Source: Paralichthys olivaceus
Lineage: Eukaryota; Chordata; Actinopteri; Pleuronectiformes; Paralichthyidae
DNA length: 64,000 nucleotides
Assembly (NCBI RefSeq): GCF_024713975.1
Contig: NC_091113.1
Span: 10,800,501 to 10,864,500 of the forward strand
Direction: 5' to 3'
The notes beneath the pieces are model-generated. The model had not been told where the DNA came from, did no database searches, and worked only from the letters and a program-made list of their open reading frames with translations. Of this stretch, positions 1-13,870 are shown piece by piece. How positions within the stretch are numbered: position 1 is the stretch's first letter; each line of letters starts with the position of its first letter. The position numbers and the translations under genes were made by a program.

Positions 1-3000
1 TGATTGGTTGATGTAAATGAGCTTTAGATCATGAGCCTTGTTGGTTGCAATAGTTAATGCATTACTTTACTACATGACGTCATAATCTGACATCATGAAG
101 ACGTCATTCCTACCATATGATCATTTATTTAGATTTATAACCTTTAGGTCATGTCTGTAGTCTTTTTCTGACTTCTTCAAGATGTGACTTATTACATAAT
201 ATCATCTGTGGAGAATAATTCAACCTAATTCTCAGATTGTCTCTGGATTCTTATTATTTGCAGAGATGTATGTTTTTTTTCGAGCTGCTACTTTTATTGA
301 AGTAACAGGTCTGAATACTTGCTAGCTTACTAGCAGAGGTGCCAGGCTTCATCAGCCTCCCTCTGTCTTGTTTTGATCTCTTTCTCCCTCTCTGATCTCA
401 GAAAGAAAATCAGACTGTTTCTGTCTCCAACAGCAGAAGTTTTTATCATTACGACAACAGCTTTTTTTAATGGCCAAGTTTGTCTGTGTAAACATGTGCA
501 TGTATATATTTATGTGCCTCAATAAGTAATATGTTGTTGCACTTTATTATTATGGATTAATAATGTAGAATGACGGTTTTAACATCAGCTGGTGAGTGAT
601 GAATGCATGAGAGTGTGCTGTGTGCAGAATATGAATGCATTACTTGTTAATAATTGATCACCTGCCACATCAGTGGAGAGATGACTTATATGCTTTCCTT
701 ATAGTCTGTGCCGACACTGGGGTCTAACTCTGACTTATTTACACACCATCATTTCTCTTTTACCCTGAATGAAGAACGATTCTATACTGGGATAAATATT
801 GTATGTCACTGTTTGGAGAGAAAACCCTCTTTGCCTCGTACTGTTGTTTGTGTGTGTGTGTGTGTGTGTGTGAGAAAAAATGCCATGGCTGTATTATGTG
901 CATGCCTAACCAGATTTCACGGTGATTTGTGCGCTGCCCATTCACTCATATTATTCCATTTCCACAGGAAGACAATCTTTTTCCTTTTCTTATTAGAGTC
1001 TGGAGCTGCAGGACAGAGCTGGAGTGGGTCTTAACAACGGGGCTGAGGAGTCTCTATGAGATGTACACATCAATGCTAAGGTTCCATTTCAGAGCACTGT
1101 AAGTAAAATTGCACAGCTCAGCACACTTCCATGTCCCTCTGCTCCCCTCGAGCCCCCGCCCCCCTCAATAGTTTGCACAGTTTGATAGTGTAGCCAACTC
1201 TATTGGCATGGCAACCGGTTCATTAGTGGAGGCAGGCACCCGTTGCCGTAGCAATGTCTTGGTGGTCCCTGGGAGGTAAACCACATGACCATATATAACT
1301 GAGTTGTAAAGAACGTGTGTGTCTGTGTGTGTGTGTGTGTAAGACAGAGAGTGCCTAATCCCTGAGAGAGATGTCTAATGTAATATATGCTGTGTATTAC
1401 AGTGAAACTCCTCTAGCCATCATTCTCTTTTATACAATTAAGGGTTTCCTGAGATCTTTCTGCCAACACTTCTTATAACGTTTTGTATTAACGTGCACTG
1501 TAAATCTCCCACTTTGTTAATTTGCTCCCAACTTGCTCTTCCTAGCATCTGTCTCCACTCTCACCCTCTTTAACTCTCTCCCAACATGTCCTTCCCTCTT
1601 GACGTTTCCCTTTAATTTGACTCAATAATATTTCCGGTCCACAGAATGAGGTGCTGAATGTTTGTCAGCGGTGTGCTGAGCTGAACCCCGACGCCTGCGG
1701 CTGACGGAGCCCAATGAGCAACACAGATGCCTTCCATATATTCCAGAGCAACTCACTCTCCCCAAACTCATTAAAAACCTATTAGATAATTAGCAATTAC
1801 TGTTACATTGAGGGCAGATTAGCTGACATGTAGAGCAGTCAGCATGGTCAGGGAGTTGAAAATGCAGAAGGGAAGATTCTGCGGGGGGGGGGTTTGAAGT
1901 TGGGTACCCATTCTCACCTGGATGTGTGGGCTGGCCAATTCTCACCTGCCGCCACCGCTCAGCTGAAAGCAGCTGTAAGTGTGAATTGATGCCAACTTCA
2001 GTTTTGGAAACGAATTATGACCATACATGACCGAAACATGGTGGTGTTGACGGAATAATGTACGTCTGGCCTCACAGGTTACGCAACCCGAGCGCTGTAT
2101 TTTTCCTTCAGGGACATATCCCTGGGCTTGTGGGACTACTGGAGTGAAAAAGGCTTTGAAACAAGAGACGTGCTCGTACAGTCGTGCACACTATTTGGCT
2201 AATGCACAACAATGTATGCATGGCGTACCCCCCAAGTACTTTTCAGAAACTAATTTCAAACAGATGTGGAGTCAACACTGCAGCTATAAAACTGAATAAT
2301 GTTTTCATTTAGAGCTGCAAAATGAACTGGGTTTGGAGTGGAAACAGTTGTGAATCATTTTAGCGTCCATTAGAGGGACAGAAGGTTTAAAAACAAAGGG
2401 AAGGAAGGCGTTGAAAAACATATGATGAACACAGCAACCAAGAGCCTGAGGCCTCACTTAGAGAATAAGGTGACCAAGGTTGTGCTCTTATCTCTGTTAA
2501 CAATTTTTTTCATTAGCACAAATCCATCTTGTATTTCTAAAAAATAGAATTCCTGAGTTTACAAAAAAATCCAAATGAAAACCAATGCATCACTAAAATA
2601 ATAAGTTTAGATATGTCCATATAACATTACAATCACTCAGGGTTATTGCCTTGATGCTGTGAATTAGTCTGATATCTACACTGTATATGTGTATTACCTT
2701 TTTCAATGTTTTTTCATGTGAAGCTTTCAGTTCTGAGGCAATAATATCAGAGACACCTCCATGGACGTCTTTGCAAAGAAGTGGTGCCCTGAAGGAGAAC
2801 TGTTTTACAAAGACCTTTAAACGTTGGATTTTGATTTGATTGTACTTGTACAAGATTTGAACTGCACAACAATGTTTTAGAGTTCTTTACTTTTTTGCTT
2901 TGTGGATTTAAAATCTGTTAAGTCTAAAAGGACCTGAGATTGTCATGTGTATGTGTCTATATGCCTTGAGTGTTTTTGCATTGCATTTGGTCATAGGGAG

Positions 3001-3013
3001 GACATGCACCTAC
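1..3013 (-). other. Presumed shank intron 1 (partial), no exon seen
   Basis: Non-coding DNA downstream of the shank donor. It holds two GT-rich microsatellites (848-873 and 1314-1340) and a run of nine or more G near 1884-1893. I looked on the minus strand for the continuation of the SPN domain and found none. Confidence 0.55.
848..873. repeat. (GT)n microsatellite
   Basis: Uninterrupted TG/GT dinucleotides in the presumed shank intron. The apparent VCVCVCV peptide here is a translation of the repeat. Confidence 0.9.
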
Positions 3014-3505
3014 TGTTTGTTTGATGTCTGGAATTCCAACACGAAACACCATCATTGTGAGGAACGTGTCCTCTAGAGGAGCCATCGTGGTCATGCTGCG
3101 CTCCATGAGAGCTCGTCTCTTCTGCAGTGCGTTCAGACCTGGGTGGTGAGGCTGCTGATTGGCTGCATTGAAAGGATGCTGCTGCTGCTTATTGGCAGCT
3201 TGATGGTGTAACAGAGCTTGATTTGACATGTAACCGATTCCTCGGTGGCCCAGCCTCAGCGGCCTGTCTGCTCTCTGTCTGCCGATCACTATGGCAGCTG
3301 GTTTCACCACCTCGCCACCTTTCCCTTCCCAGGATTGTCGTCCTCTCGTCATTTCCTCCTCCTCCAGACCCTCTAACCCTCCATTCTCCGTGTCACGTCC
3401 ATCTTCCCCGTTAGTGTTTTCTCTTCCCTGCTCCTCTTCCTCCTCCTCATCCTCCCCATCTTTGTCATCCTGACCGGGATAAAAGTGCTCATTATTTCCC
3501 AGCAT
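3014..3505 (-). CDS. shank1: SHANK-family scaffold, first coding exon (partial gene)
   Basis: Postsynaptic-density scaffold that links glutamate-receptor complexes to the actin cytoskeleton. Only the first coding exon (164 codons) is in the window. The N-terminal 140 residues are low complexity: an acidic E/D run (residues ~16-55), then a basic and Q/H-rich part. The exon ends with MMVFRVGIPDIKQT, which matches the first strand of the SHANK/ProSAP N-terminal (SPN) domain. The donor after Thr164 (ACA|GTAGGT, 3013-3008) falls in phase 0 where, from memory, SHANK1 is split before KCLRF. I start at ATG 3505. A longer frame begins at a GTG, but a pyrimidine tract and CAG acceptor at 3528-3526 suggest the exon starts at 3525 with about 20 nt of 5' UTR, so a non-coding exon should lie at higher coordinates. 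The next exon (SPN, ankyrin repeats) is not in 1-2957 and must lie off the left edge. SHANK2 is the main alternative; neighbouring slc17a7 and slc6a16 favour shank1. Confidence 0.72.
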
Positions 3506-3525
3506 CCTTTGCTGTGCAGGGGTCA

Positions 3526-6500
3526 CTGCAGAGAGGGCTGAGTGACATAGCTGTCATGAAGACAAAACATGACTATCCCATGAGACTGGCCTCATCCTTA
3601 GAAACATGCTGTGGAAAACAGGCAGAGAAGGGAGTAACCTTTGGTCATTAAACTCTGGAACATTTCAGTGATAGAGTGAACTTTACAACATTAGAAAAAG
3701 ACACGTGCAATAATAGAAAAACTAGCCACCGGCAATGCTAATAAGTCCACATGTGTGAATGAGCACAGAGCTGGTCCACATTTTCCATTTAGCTGCTGGG
3801 AATGCATCGGGGAATAGCAGGCTGATGAAAGACGGACTATATATAAACTCTGTGAGTTTGCATCACAGGTTCTTTGCAGAAGGGAATGAGTTGGATATGA
3901 AATTTAGCTTCGCATGAGGTCAAGATCATTGCTGCTTTGTGATAATGGAGCCGGCCCATGTCTGAGGCACAACCCTGGCCCGACAGCTAAATGTGAGGTC
4001 CTAAAAGGAAAAATTCACCCTCAGCTGTCTGTACAGTGTTTACATCATCACCTCTCGATGTTCACTGTGCAGGTGTTGTTTTTAAATGAGCTGTGGGAAT
4101 GGATCATTGGTTTCTTTCCCTCCAGTCCCTCCACCTGTCTGGAGCATGATGATGTGATTTAGACAGGGTGATACTTTACCCACAATAAAATTGGTTTATT
4201 TGTACATGCAAGATCGTGGATTAACAAATAAAAAGCACTTTGATGTTTTGTTGAAGGTGAAGTTAATTCGCCTTCCTCCTCATTTCACACATGCTACAGT
4301 GTTTTTTTTTTACTACGCTGTAAGACACTTTCACCTGCAACTGTTGAAGAGTTTGCTTACATTTAATATCCGTAAAGCCTTTGAGCTTCCAGTTGTACTT
4401 GGTAAATCCAGGTTACTTGTGAGTCATGGCTGCATGACATCTGATATCTTATCCTTAGACAGCTTTCTCAGTCAGTGTGGGCACCATTCAATTAGTTGAC
4501 AGGACTTGTTCCAAGAAGCTGGATTATCTGGACAACCTACTTTAACATCAGGCCACTTTCCAGATTTAATGGGATTTGCAGCAAAGGTATCCAGATAACT
4601 CCTGCTTCTTGGAAGTCAACTCTAAATGTACTGGCAATGACTCTGTGTCCAGTTGTTGAAACAGTTTGAGAATGTGCCAATTTTAATTTAGTTTGGAGTA
4701 TGCTGCAAAAGCTGAAATGAGCAGCAGTCGTGCCCCTTAATTAAAATTAAATGTGTTGTGGCTACATGAGCTTCGGGTCAGATGAGGGCTCTCTGGGTGG
4801 AAACGTCTTCGATGATCGTGATCGATTGCTTTTTCCTTGAAGAACGTCTGTGTAAAGTCTGTTAAGGGGACCTTGGGGGAAACAAGATTGTTACTATGGA
4901 TAGTTTTAACGGCTTCGTGCAACATAACTCAACGGATATTATGTGAAAAATATTTTGGCTGACAGTGTCAAGTTCTCTGCATTTTGGCCAGTTATCTGCA
5001 GGAAGAAAATAAGTTTGAACCACAAAAACAAGCTGCATCAACAACAGCAATTTGAAACTGTCTTACAGGATGGATTGTTTGAAGACTTCATTGTGCTTCA
5101 GATTTGGCATACTGGCGTCTCCATATGTACTGTCCCGGTTTTTCTGTGGTGAAGTCTGGCTACAGGGGCTTTGCCATCATGTAGATCTGGACCATTGCCA
5201 ACATGATGCCTTAATGATGGCGAATGACGCTGGGAATCTCCCACTCTCTCATTGGCAGTGTGGTGCTCTGAATATAATATGAGTTGACACTCTGAAATAG
5301 ATGAGTATCTGAAAGCTCAGATGGACAGATGGAACTCATGGAGACAAACTCAAATTAGGACACGTCCAAAATCATTCAATCCCAGATTAGCAACATGCAG
5401 TCAATAAATTACTGATAAGATATCAAAGAAAACTGTGTTGATGAAGGTAAATGGACATTATGTGATCTATGACGCTTGATCAATCAACCTCTACTGATGA
5501 CCAAGGAACATTGACAGGTGTCTGGCACAGCTTACAGTGGCCTGTAATGGAATTAAATAACAATGTACGGATGAATTAGTATTAGTACAAGTCTTAGTAT
5601 TACTATATCGTAAATTCTGAAACAAGGGGACTGCTGTATTTCTTTTTTGGCTTGAAAACCACATGGCCTTGTCATTGATATTGTCATTTTCATTAATGAC
5701 ATTATTACATCTATAAGTATCACTATTACATTATAATAATAACATCAGGTCTGACAGTGCTATAAAGAGCAGCAACACCAATACAACTGTTCCTGGTCTC
5801 GTTCTCTTCTCTCCCCTCTTTTCCACTCACCTCTCCTCTCTCCCCCATTTCTCTCCTCTAACCCTAACCAGTAGAAGCACATGGTCATGCACACTGAGTT
5901 TTGTCTGGTTATGTCAGTGGGTTCTCCCTGTTTAAAAGGAAGTGCTTGATTATATTTAATGTATTTGCCAGCTCCACCTCTGGTTGTTGTACGGTTAAAA
6001 GTGTGTACTTATTGTATAACGTGGTACATGAAGAGAAATAGTTTCTGTATCAATTTAGGTCACGACTTTGACTAAGGATTTTGGTGATGGATTCAGGAAA
6101 AAAATGTTTTGATTGTGATTTATCATCCATGGTTGTTTCACCTACAATGTGTTCATTATTCACATAAAGCAAAAATTAGAGAAAAGAAATATAAATTGCA
6201 GAATTGTAGAAACTAAATTATTATTAAACCTTAACTGTTATTCAACCTTTTGGTGAACAACAGGGTTAAGATTGTGTAAGGACCAGGGAAATGGGATCAA
6301 TCACCACAACGCATTTGTAGCAAGTCAGCGAGTCAGAGAGAGATTGATCTAAATCTGATTTCACAAATTGGTTTGTTCAAAAACAAGACACAACCAAATG
6401 ATAATGGTTGTTTTATGCAATGGGAAAATACAAAATAACAGTTACTGCACCTATAAAGGCCAAGACCATATCTCAAATGCCATGATATGGTAAAGTCAGC

Positions 6501-9500
6501 AGTGTTTGAATGATTGATAGGATGAATGCAAAACAGTCCAAGCCTGGTCTGTTCATGTCTCACTGGCTTACAGGAAGTCTGCTAGTTGAGCATTCCTAAG
6601 AGGGTTACCACAGCAGGAAGAGGACTGAGCGTGGTTGTTTCCCCTAGATGTTCTGAGAGTGACAGGGTGGGCCACTTCAACACAAACACAATGTCTGTCA
6701 GAGCGAGCAAACTGGGGACGACAAGAAGAGGAGAAAACTGACGGATCCTGATAGGAAACTGCAGAAACTTGAGAAAAAAAGAATAAATGAAAAGACTTTA
6801 AAAAAGGTGTTTTGGAGAAAGTGTGAGGCTAGAAAGCTATATAAAACTTGTTCATTAAGTTGAAAGAGCTCACTGCCCATCAATAGCCATAAGAGAGCTC
6901 AGCTGTGTAAATGGCTTGAAACCCATACTCAGCATACATTAAACCATAGGGGACAATCCATTCTGGCCATTGTGGTTTAGAGAGTCTCACATGCTCAAAA
7001 TGTCAATAGCTGACAAAACCCTTACATAGTTTCTGGAGATTAACACTATTATTCAAGCACAACAGAAGGGAATAGACTAGGTTGATTTATGACAAAAGTC
7101 TCATAAAATATTTAACAACATTGAGTCTGCACCAGGCAAGATAAGGAACGAGGAGGACAGGCCGAGAGCCGACAGGAGCCAACTAATTGGGATGTAAAAG
7201 CAAAAGGAGGATACACAAGAGAGAAGACAGGGAGAGTTATAGTTTGCATAAAGCAGAGTAATCAGATTGAGAGGGAAAAGGGAGGAGGGGGTGAGAGGAC
7301 AGCTGTCGCTGGATGAGGGATGAGACAGGGTTGAGAGCCATAAGCCAAAATATAACAGGTGAGGAAAAACTGTTTGATAATCTTACCAGAATGGCACTTA
7401 GTAGAGCGCAAACCTCTGCCCCACAGTTCCTATGTTTATATCTGCAAGGTCCAGGTCTATCTTGTTTGTCCAGACCTTGTAAAATAACAGGAGTGAAAGG
7501 TGCCAAAGGTCCAAAATATAGTCTTACCAAAAGAGGTGGTCTCATGGTTCGATATTTCTGACTTTCAGACCAATTGCAGGAAGTTGAGACAGCATTAAAC
7601 AATAGAAAAAGAAAAAGGTGTGAAAGTGATATGGATGATTGCTTGTAGTCTTTGCCTCCAATGGTATAATGTTTGAATGACGAAAGACAATGTTCATGTA
7701 ATGTATTGCTATGGTAAGTATACATGACAATGCTAAATGTCATATTATGTTTGAAATTATTACTAAATATAATATTTTTATTGGACACCAACATCCAACA
7801 ATGTCATACAATATACTTTCCCTGTTGTTATGAGCTTCTAACTCACAACTAAGACAATAATATTTGAAGATTGGAATCGGAGAGTTGCTCTGTTCATGGG
7901 AGGCCCATTCAGAAGCTCAGCCTCTGATCATCAGACTCATGGGAAGACCTGAAGAGGATTTCACTCTGGACAGTGAGAAAATAGAGTAAATCCAAGATGA
8001 AGAATCAGGGGCTGATTAATCATGATAATGGCGACAGTGATCGATGCCCTTCCTTGAGACATGGAAAGCAAAGAAGGATGGATGGTGATATTTGCAGAGA
8101 TCCCTGATATCTCTCCTTGCTATCCATCTTTGCCTCCTCTGAGATATTTTCTGTACACCCTTCCTTTTTTGGAAATTGCAGCAATGTTGCAATAATGACT
8201 TTGAGGCTCATTTGGCTGCCCTCACTCCTTGGGGTTCCATATAAACAAAACATTACGCCTGTTTTGGGGCAAATAAGTCACACTCAACCTTATTGCATAA
8301 CAAATTATGAACAATGAACAATTGTGTCTTTAGCATGTCACCCCTGATTTATTGTATTTATGTCTCCTGTAATTGACATATATCATCTTTATCTGATTTT
8401 AGTAGTTTGCTGTGAGAGCTGGTGTGACAGGTTTTGAGGTTTCTCCTCTTTTTTTGTCAGTCTCAAGGGAAATTCGGTTAAGTCCTAGCACAATGTACTG
8501 TACGGATCTTATCAGCTCAACTCATATTCACACTTTTGTCAATCTCTCTCTCTCTGTCTCTCTCACTCCACTCTCTCCCTATGTAGGCCGGAGCATGTAT
8601 ATAGATATATTTTCAGTGTATCAGTCCCCGGAAAGTAGATTTGGAGATCGTCCAAGGAACAGATTGTCCCACTTTTACGTCCTGCAAAAGTGGAACGGCC
8701 AACTACTGTCCTCTATATCGCTCCCTCTCTCTGGGTCTCCACCCTTCAGCCTCTTTCACACAGAGGAGCCGTTGAGAACACTCTAGGCCTACTCCAACAA
8801 CACGATTGGATGAGTTACTAAACTTTGGAGGAGAGGACATTTAGCTTTATGTGAATGGTGCATCAGATCTCGGGGTGGTGCTCGGATGTGGGAGTTTAAG
8901 GAAGATGAGGCTAAGCTGGGGTGTGATAAGTGGGCACCCTGTTGTTTAAAGCAACAGGATTCATAAATTCAATTCAAAAGGACATTTCAATGGGAAAAAT
9001 AATCCTTTCATTTCAATGTCTTCATTCTATTATATTATTTGTATGCCTTTCTGTTGCCATTACCACACTTGGTATTTTCCAGCATTAATTAAATCTAAGC
9101 CTGATAAAAATCTGATGAATTGCAAGAGCTTAATTGAAATTTATGGTGTTTACAGGCAGATAATAACACCAGCCATACATTCATCCTCTACAATCTGGCA
9201 TTTCCCTTAGTGGGGGAGATATTCTCCTATGCAACACACACAGACGTTGACTAATCAAATGCATTTCTGATGCCAATCAAACAGAAATTATAACCCTGCT
9301 AATCAGGAATTAGGTGGATGATTAAAACAACCACCTCCCTGTCTCCATTTCACAATGAGCACCCTGCTCGTTAGATCTGTGTTTGATCCTTCTCATCGCC
9401 ACCTCACCAAGGACGCTCTCTTGCAGCTACAGCTATAGGTTACTAAGTGATCATCTGATCCTCCCAGCACGTGTGTTCCCAGCACATAGTGTACCCTCCA

Positions 9501-11005
9501 CAGTTTGACTCTTTAAGCAGCACTCAGGCACATCAGTCCTGGTAAATAAAGAACGTTGAGCAGGGAGCAGCCTTAAATGCCAGACCAGTCAGCCCGAGCT
9601 TCACTTCGCTGGCGGTCGCGTGTCGATCAAAGTGGGCTATCTTTCCCCTCAGACTGGATATAATTGGGTCAGGTGGAGCGTGCGCTGAGGGCCTCACTTG
9701 GGCTAAACTTGGCCGCATAGGCTGGGAGACCTCAATGCGGTACAGATTTAGGAGTGAACATCCCCAGCGCTATTTTTGAGACTTCCCCCTTCCCGTACAA
9801 AGCTACAGCGTCCCTGTACAACTACACAACAGAATTCTATAAATCAGGGTTTCCTCATTTTTTAATTTTTTCAGACTGACAGGATTTTCATTGATTTCTC
9901 AGAGAATCGTTCATTGATATTGATGAAAACAAATCAGGCACCTTAGGCAGAATGATATTTGTGAGCGTGTGCACTTTGATGCAGATCCAAATACAGTTCT
10001 GGCTCTAATTAATTGAAATGTGGTTTTATAAGGGGACTGTTGGGCCTGGGTGAAGGTATGAGCTCAAGTTTTACAAATCATCTGTGGCCCCCTCAAAAAT
10101 CATGTGAGGTATCAATTCTAAAATGAAAGAGAAAATAGTGAGACAGGATTTCATCTACAATATTATTGAAGCCCATTTAATGTCTTAGAACAATTTCAAG
10201 TGTTACTGGAGGTTGTAATTTCAAGTTAATGAGCTAATCTATGTGGGCCAATATTTACAAGGCAATGTTCTTGTTCTTTTAGTATTAAAATGTTCCCTTT
10301 CGACAATGCAGCAGCACTGAGACCAAACACACCAACTAGTGTGAGTTGGTGCATTATGGCCAGTCTCTTGATAACGTGGACATGGTATACATAAAAGTTA
10401 TAAATTGGTGCTCTGTGCTTAAAAGTAAAATGCCTTATTTCTATTCTCTCCCATTAACTAATTAATTCCATAAAACACAAACTTCCCATCCGCTCTTAGC
10501 ACATGAAACAAAATAATTAAAATGTCATGAGATTCATCATGATTCTTAAAAAGACAACTGTGCAGCAGGTTGCCTTCTGTTAAACAGCAACAAAGAAGTG
10601 CAGATGCAGGGTCAAAACATTTCGAATACATTATAGAATTCCTGGAATCAAGTTACATTTTTCAAGGGCATCTTTTACTTTTTATACTTGTCCCAGAGCT
10701 CCTGAGAAAAGACCTCAGGACAAACTGAAAGCAGGCCACAGACAGACTAGTCAGACACACGCAGATGAGCGCAGCTTTAAGGTGGATTTTTATGTCAGAT
10801 AAACAGCCACAAATAGACCGTTCAGCAGTGACAGTTTCACTTACCTTGTGTGTCCATTGATATAAAGGTAACACTGAGAGACAAAAGTCAACAAGATACT
10901 AATAAATGCTGTTAGACATGGCTGACAAAGTGAGGACCATGTCAATGCCTGTCAGGACCCATTACAGCTTGTCCACCTACCATGTAATGAGTCTAATTGG
11001 TTCTA
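3526..11005. other. Non-coding stretch upstream of shank
   Basis: No frame here shows a recognisable domain or codon-consistent exon chain. The short frames are not in-phase neighbours and match no family I know. The region is AT-rich with local pyrimidine-rich runs (about 5800-5860 and 8540-8580). The shank promoter and its 5' UTR exon are expected somewhere between here and about 20.8 kb, but I cannot place them. Confidence 0.5.
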
Positions 11006-11435
11006 CCATTGGCTGCATATAAAGATGGACGACATGACAGCTACCTAAAAGTGAAGCCAAATCTACCGGCTGCGGTATGGATCATAAAACCTGCCTCCTC
11101 CATGTTAACAGTTGGGACATGGACTAAACTTAAAAATAAAAAATCAGAGCACACATTAAATATGATTTCTGTAATTTTATAGTGGTTCTTATCACACCAA
11201 TATATTTTCATTTTTCTGTAAATGTTTCATTATTATTATTATTATGATTGACAGCTGAGACTGACTTGTGATTGGTCGACACGTGTATCAGCAGGAGCTT
11301 GATACGGCTGCATACAGCGATCACTACTACTACAAACTGAATGCCAATGGCAGCACCTGTTTCTGGAATATTCTGGCTTTTTGTACAGTGGGAGGAAGTG
11401 GAGACGTGTCATCCATCTTTATATACAATCTATGG
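11006..11435. mobile_element. MITE-like element, copy A
   Basis: Non-autonomous DNA-transposon-like element of about 430 bp. The left end reads ccatt..ctgcatataaagatgg. The right end, reverse complemented, reads ccatagattgtatataaag, giving imperfect terminal inverted repeats. The interior shares blocks with copies at 33106-33568 and 18658-18810 in the same order: gtgaagcc, a 'ataaaacc..cctcctc.atgtta' block, 'gattgacagctgag' and 'gattggtc'. No clear target-site duplication was seen. The frames inside are not genes. Confidence 0.75.
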
Positions 11436-13430
11436 GATTTACAGACAAGGAGACCCGTCCGTCTTCACTTACTTATGACCATTACCCTGCTATCACTATT
11501 AACATACCTTAAACTAAGAGGGCAAACTAAAGTGTGAGGAAACAGGCAGGGAACATTTATTACTGTTTGTTGTGGGGGAACACAGACTGCAGCTGGATAC
11601 TAAACAGAAAAAAGCAATAAGGGTACTAAATTTGTCCTTCAGTCCAGGTTATTTTGTGGAAATTGAATTGTACACTCAGTTGTTACGGCCCAAAAAAGAA
11701 CCAGAATGTTCCGACTGAAGGACCATCTGACCCTGCTGGTTGGAAACGGGCTGCTCGGCAGCACAGAAACTGGATTACATCAGCTAATAGTGAGGTTAAT
11801 GAGGCAGAGACAATTACACTGAGACCTAAAGGGGTTTGATCACCCACTCGCTCTGTCATCATATTATATATTACTCCTCTTTTCAGTTTAGATGGTAGAT
11901 TTTCAACTTATGTCTCCAACCAAGTGAAAAGTTGTTTCCTTATAAAGTCCATGTCATCAGCCGTTGCTTCCTGAGCCATCCGTGCATAAAAAATAGGACT
12001 GTACTTTTGACTTTTCATTAATTTGAGGTTGTGTGCAAAAATGGTAAAATCTGGAGCTATTTCAGTTCTTCATAGCGCTGGATGTGTTGCAGTTTGCTGG
12101 CTTTTATTTGCCTGGCTTACGGCAATCCTCCAGATCTTTCCCCTGGGGGAAATATCCCTGTATGTAATAATGAAAAGCCTGCAGAGTCAGGGGAAACAGC
12201 TCTTCTCTGGCGTTCCGTCTTAATGAGCAGAACAATGGGACTCAGTTGGTTCCACAAATAACAATTAGAGGTTCATTAAAAATCATATTGGATGACAATT
12301 TTTTATTTAAAGATGAAATTACTTCTCAAGGTTATTTGATGAGACCACTTTTAAATGTCAGACAGATGATGGTCCGTGTGCATGTGCAGATTTGGCAGTT
12401 TGTCCTTGAATTACAAGGTAATAATGAATGTGTGTGTGTGTGTCTGTGGATTTTTGCTTATACTGTATATCAGGTTTTCATAGCTCTCCCCAGCAGTAGC
12501 CCAGTTTACTTCTCCCATGGGACTGATTTAAGGAACATTTTGTTGTGAGTTTTGCGTTTCTCCTTCACAGATACAGTAGCACGCTGCAGCTAATAGAGTC
12601 TGGCTCTATTCCTCCACAGCAGTGAGCTGTCAATGGAAATATTCTCTCAGCATGTCTACCTTTTGTCCTACTATCTATCCCCACACTATACCCCTGAGAA
12701 TTACTGGACTATATGGCATTGTCACATCTGCTACAGGAACCAGCCTGTTTATCGACTCCTGCTCCTCCTGCAGAGATGATACAGGACAGAACAGGACCAG
12801 GCAGGAAAGAGCAACATGAGGCAGGACAGGATGGAGGGGAAATAAGTAGGCAGTGGTGGTGGAAATGTTCTGAATCAGGGAGACGCACATCTCTTCTGAC
12901 ACATCAAGCTTTCTGCCAGATCCAGTGTTCTTGTCTTTCATCCTCCATTCAATTGTTGCTTGACCATGTTCTCCTTTGGCATTACCCACACGTCATGTAT
13001 AATCACCCAGCTGCTCTCTGGCATTGATAACGTCAACTGGCGCTCTTTGTTCTGTAATGATCAATTGTTCTGTGTTTGAGAGGAAGTCATTAATCTCAGT
13101 GTTCCCACTCTGCTCTAAATTGCCCGGTTGGTTTGTTTTCTTTCTTTTCCAAATGAATTCCCCTCGGCGCAACTCTCCAATAGAGAAATATGCTTTTAAA
13201 GCCAGTTTTGCTTGTTATGCATTTTAGCCGAGTGGGGCAGGTCTTAGGAAGCTGTGCAAAGTCAATTATGTTGCATCCAGGGTGAAAGTGCAAAGAGATG
13301 GTACACACCACTGGTGCAGGGGAAAACCTAATACAAGAACACTCTGTTTCAATAGGCCTGAAATAAATGAGGTGTGTGTACTCATTTTTGTCACCTCTTT
13401 AGGAGCTCTCCCAGCATAAACACTGACTTT
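11436..13430. other. Non-coding stretch
   Basis: No supported exon. Short frames near 12.0-13.0 kb (about 100 codons) lack domains and flanking splice partners. Nothing else of note except a short GT run near 12430. Confidence 0.5.
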
Positions 13431-13870
13431 ATAAGGACGAGTAGACCTCATGGGAACCAAAGCCTGCTTCTGATGAGGCAGAATTGTCCTGTTTAAGGTT
13501 AGTGGTAAGATGTGAACAGCATTTATGTCAAGGTTAGGCATGAATCTTTCATGGGTAAGGTTTGGTTAGTGGTTAGGCTTTACACAATGAATGGAAGAAA
13601 ATGCAAAGTCCTAATAAAGAAAGCTGCACAAGTGTTTGTTTGTGTAGCAGGCATAAATCAGTTTAACAGTTACATTATGGGGACTTGCTTTTTGTCCCCA
13701 TCAGCAGATCATTACATTTTAAAGGGCGAAGACATGTTTTATTGTAGGGTTAAGATTAGGTTAAGTTTAAGATCTGGTTTAGGTGAAGATTATGTTTAGG
13801 CAAGTAGAAACTATGGTTAAGGTTAAATTAAGTCTCCGGGAAATGTAAATCAATGTACTGTACTCTGAAG
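13430..13870. repeat. Interspersed repeat with ggttagg-type motifs
   Basis: Stretch rich in 'ggttag/ggttaagg' words with internal 'ggggacttg' and 'tgtccccat' segments. This composition resembles a degenerate fish interspersed repeat rich in 'gtcccc' and 'ggttagg'. Similar ggttagg words recur at 49.6 and 49.97 kb. Boundaries are approximate. Confidence 0.5.

Noticed and set aside
3506-3526. Extension of the shank frame to 3526 (MTPAQQR...)
   Set aside because: The upstream start is a GTG, and a CAG acceptor lies inside this extension; ATG 3505 is preferred.
7237-7794. 185-codon minus-strand frame
   Set aside because: No recognisable domain, no flanking in-phase exons, mixed low-complexity composition; chance frame in AT-rich DNA.
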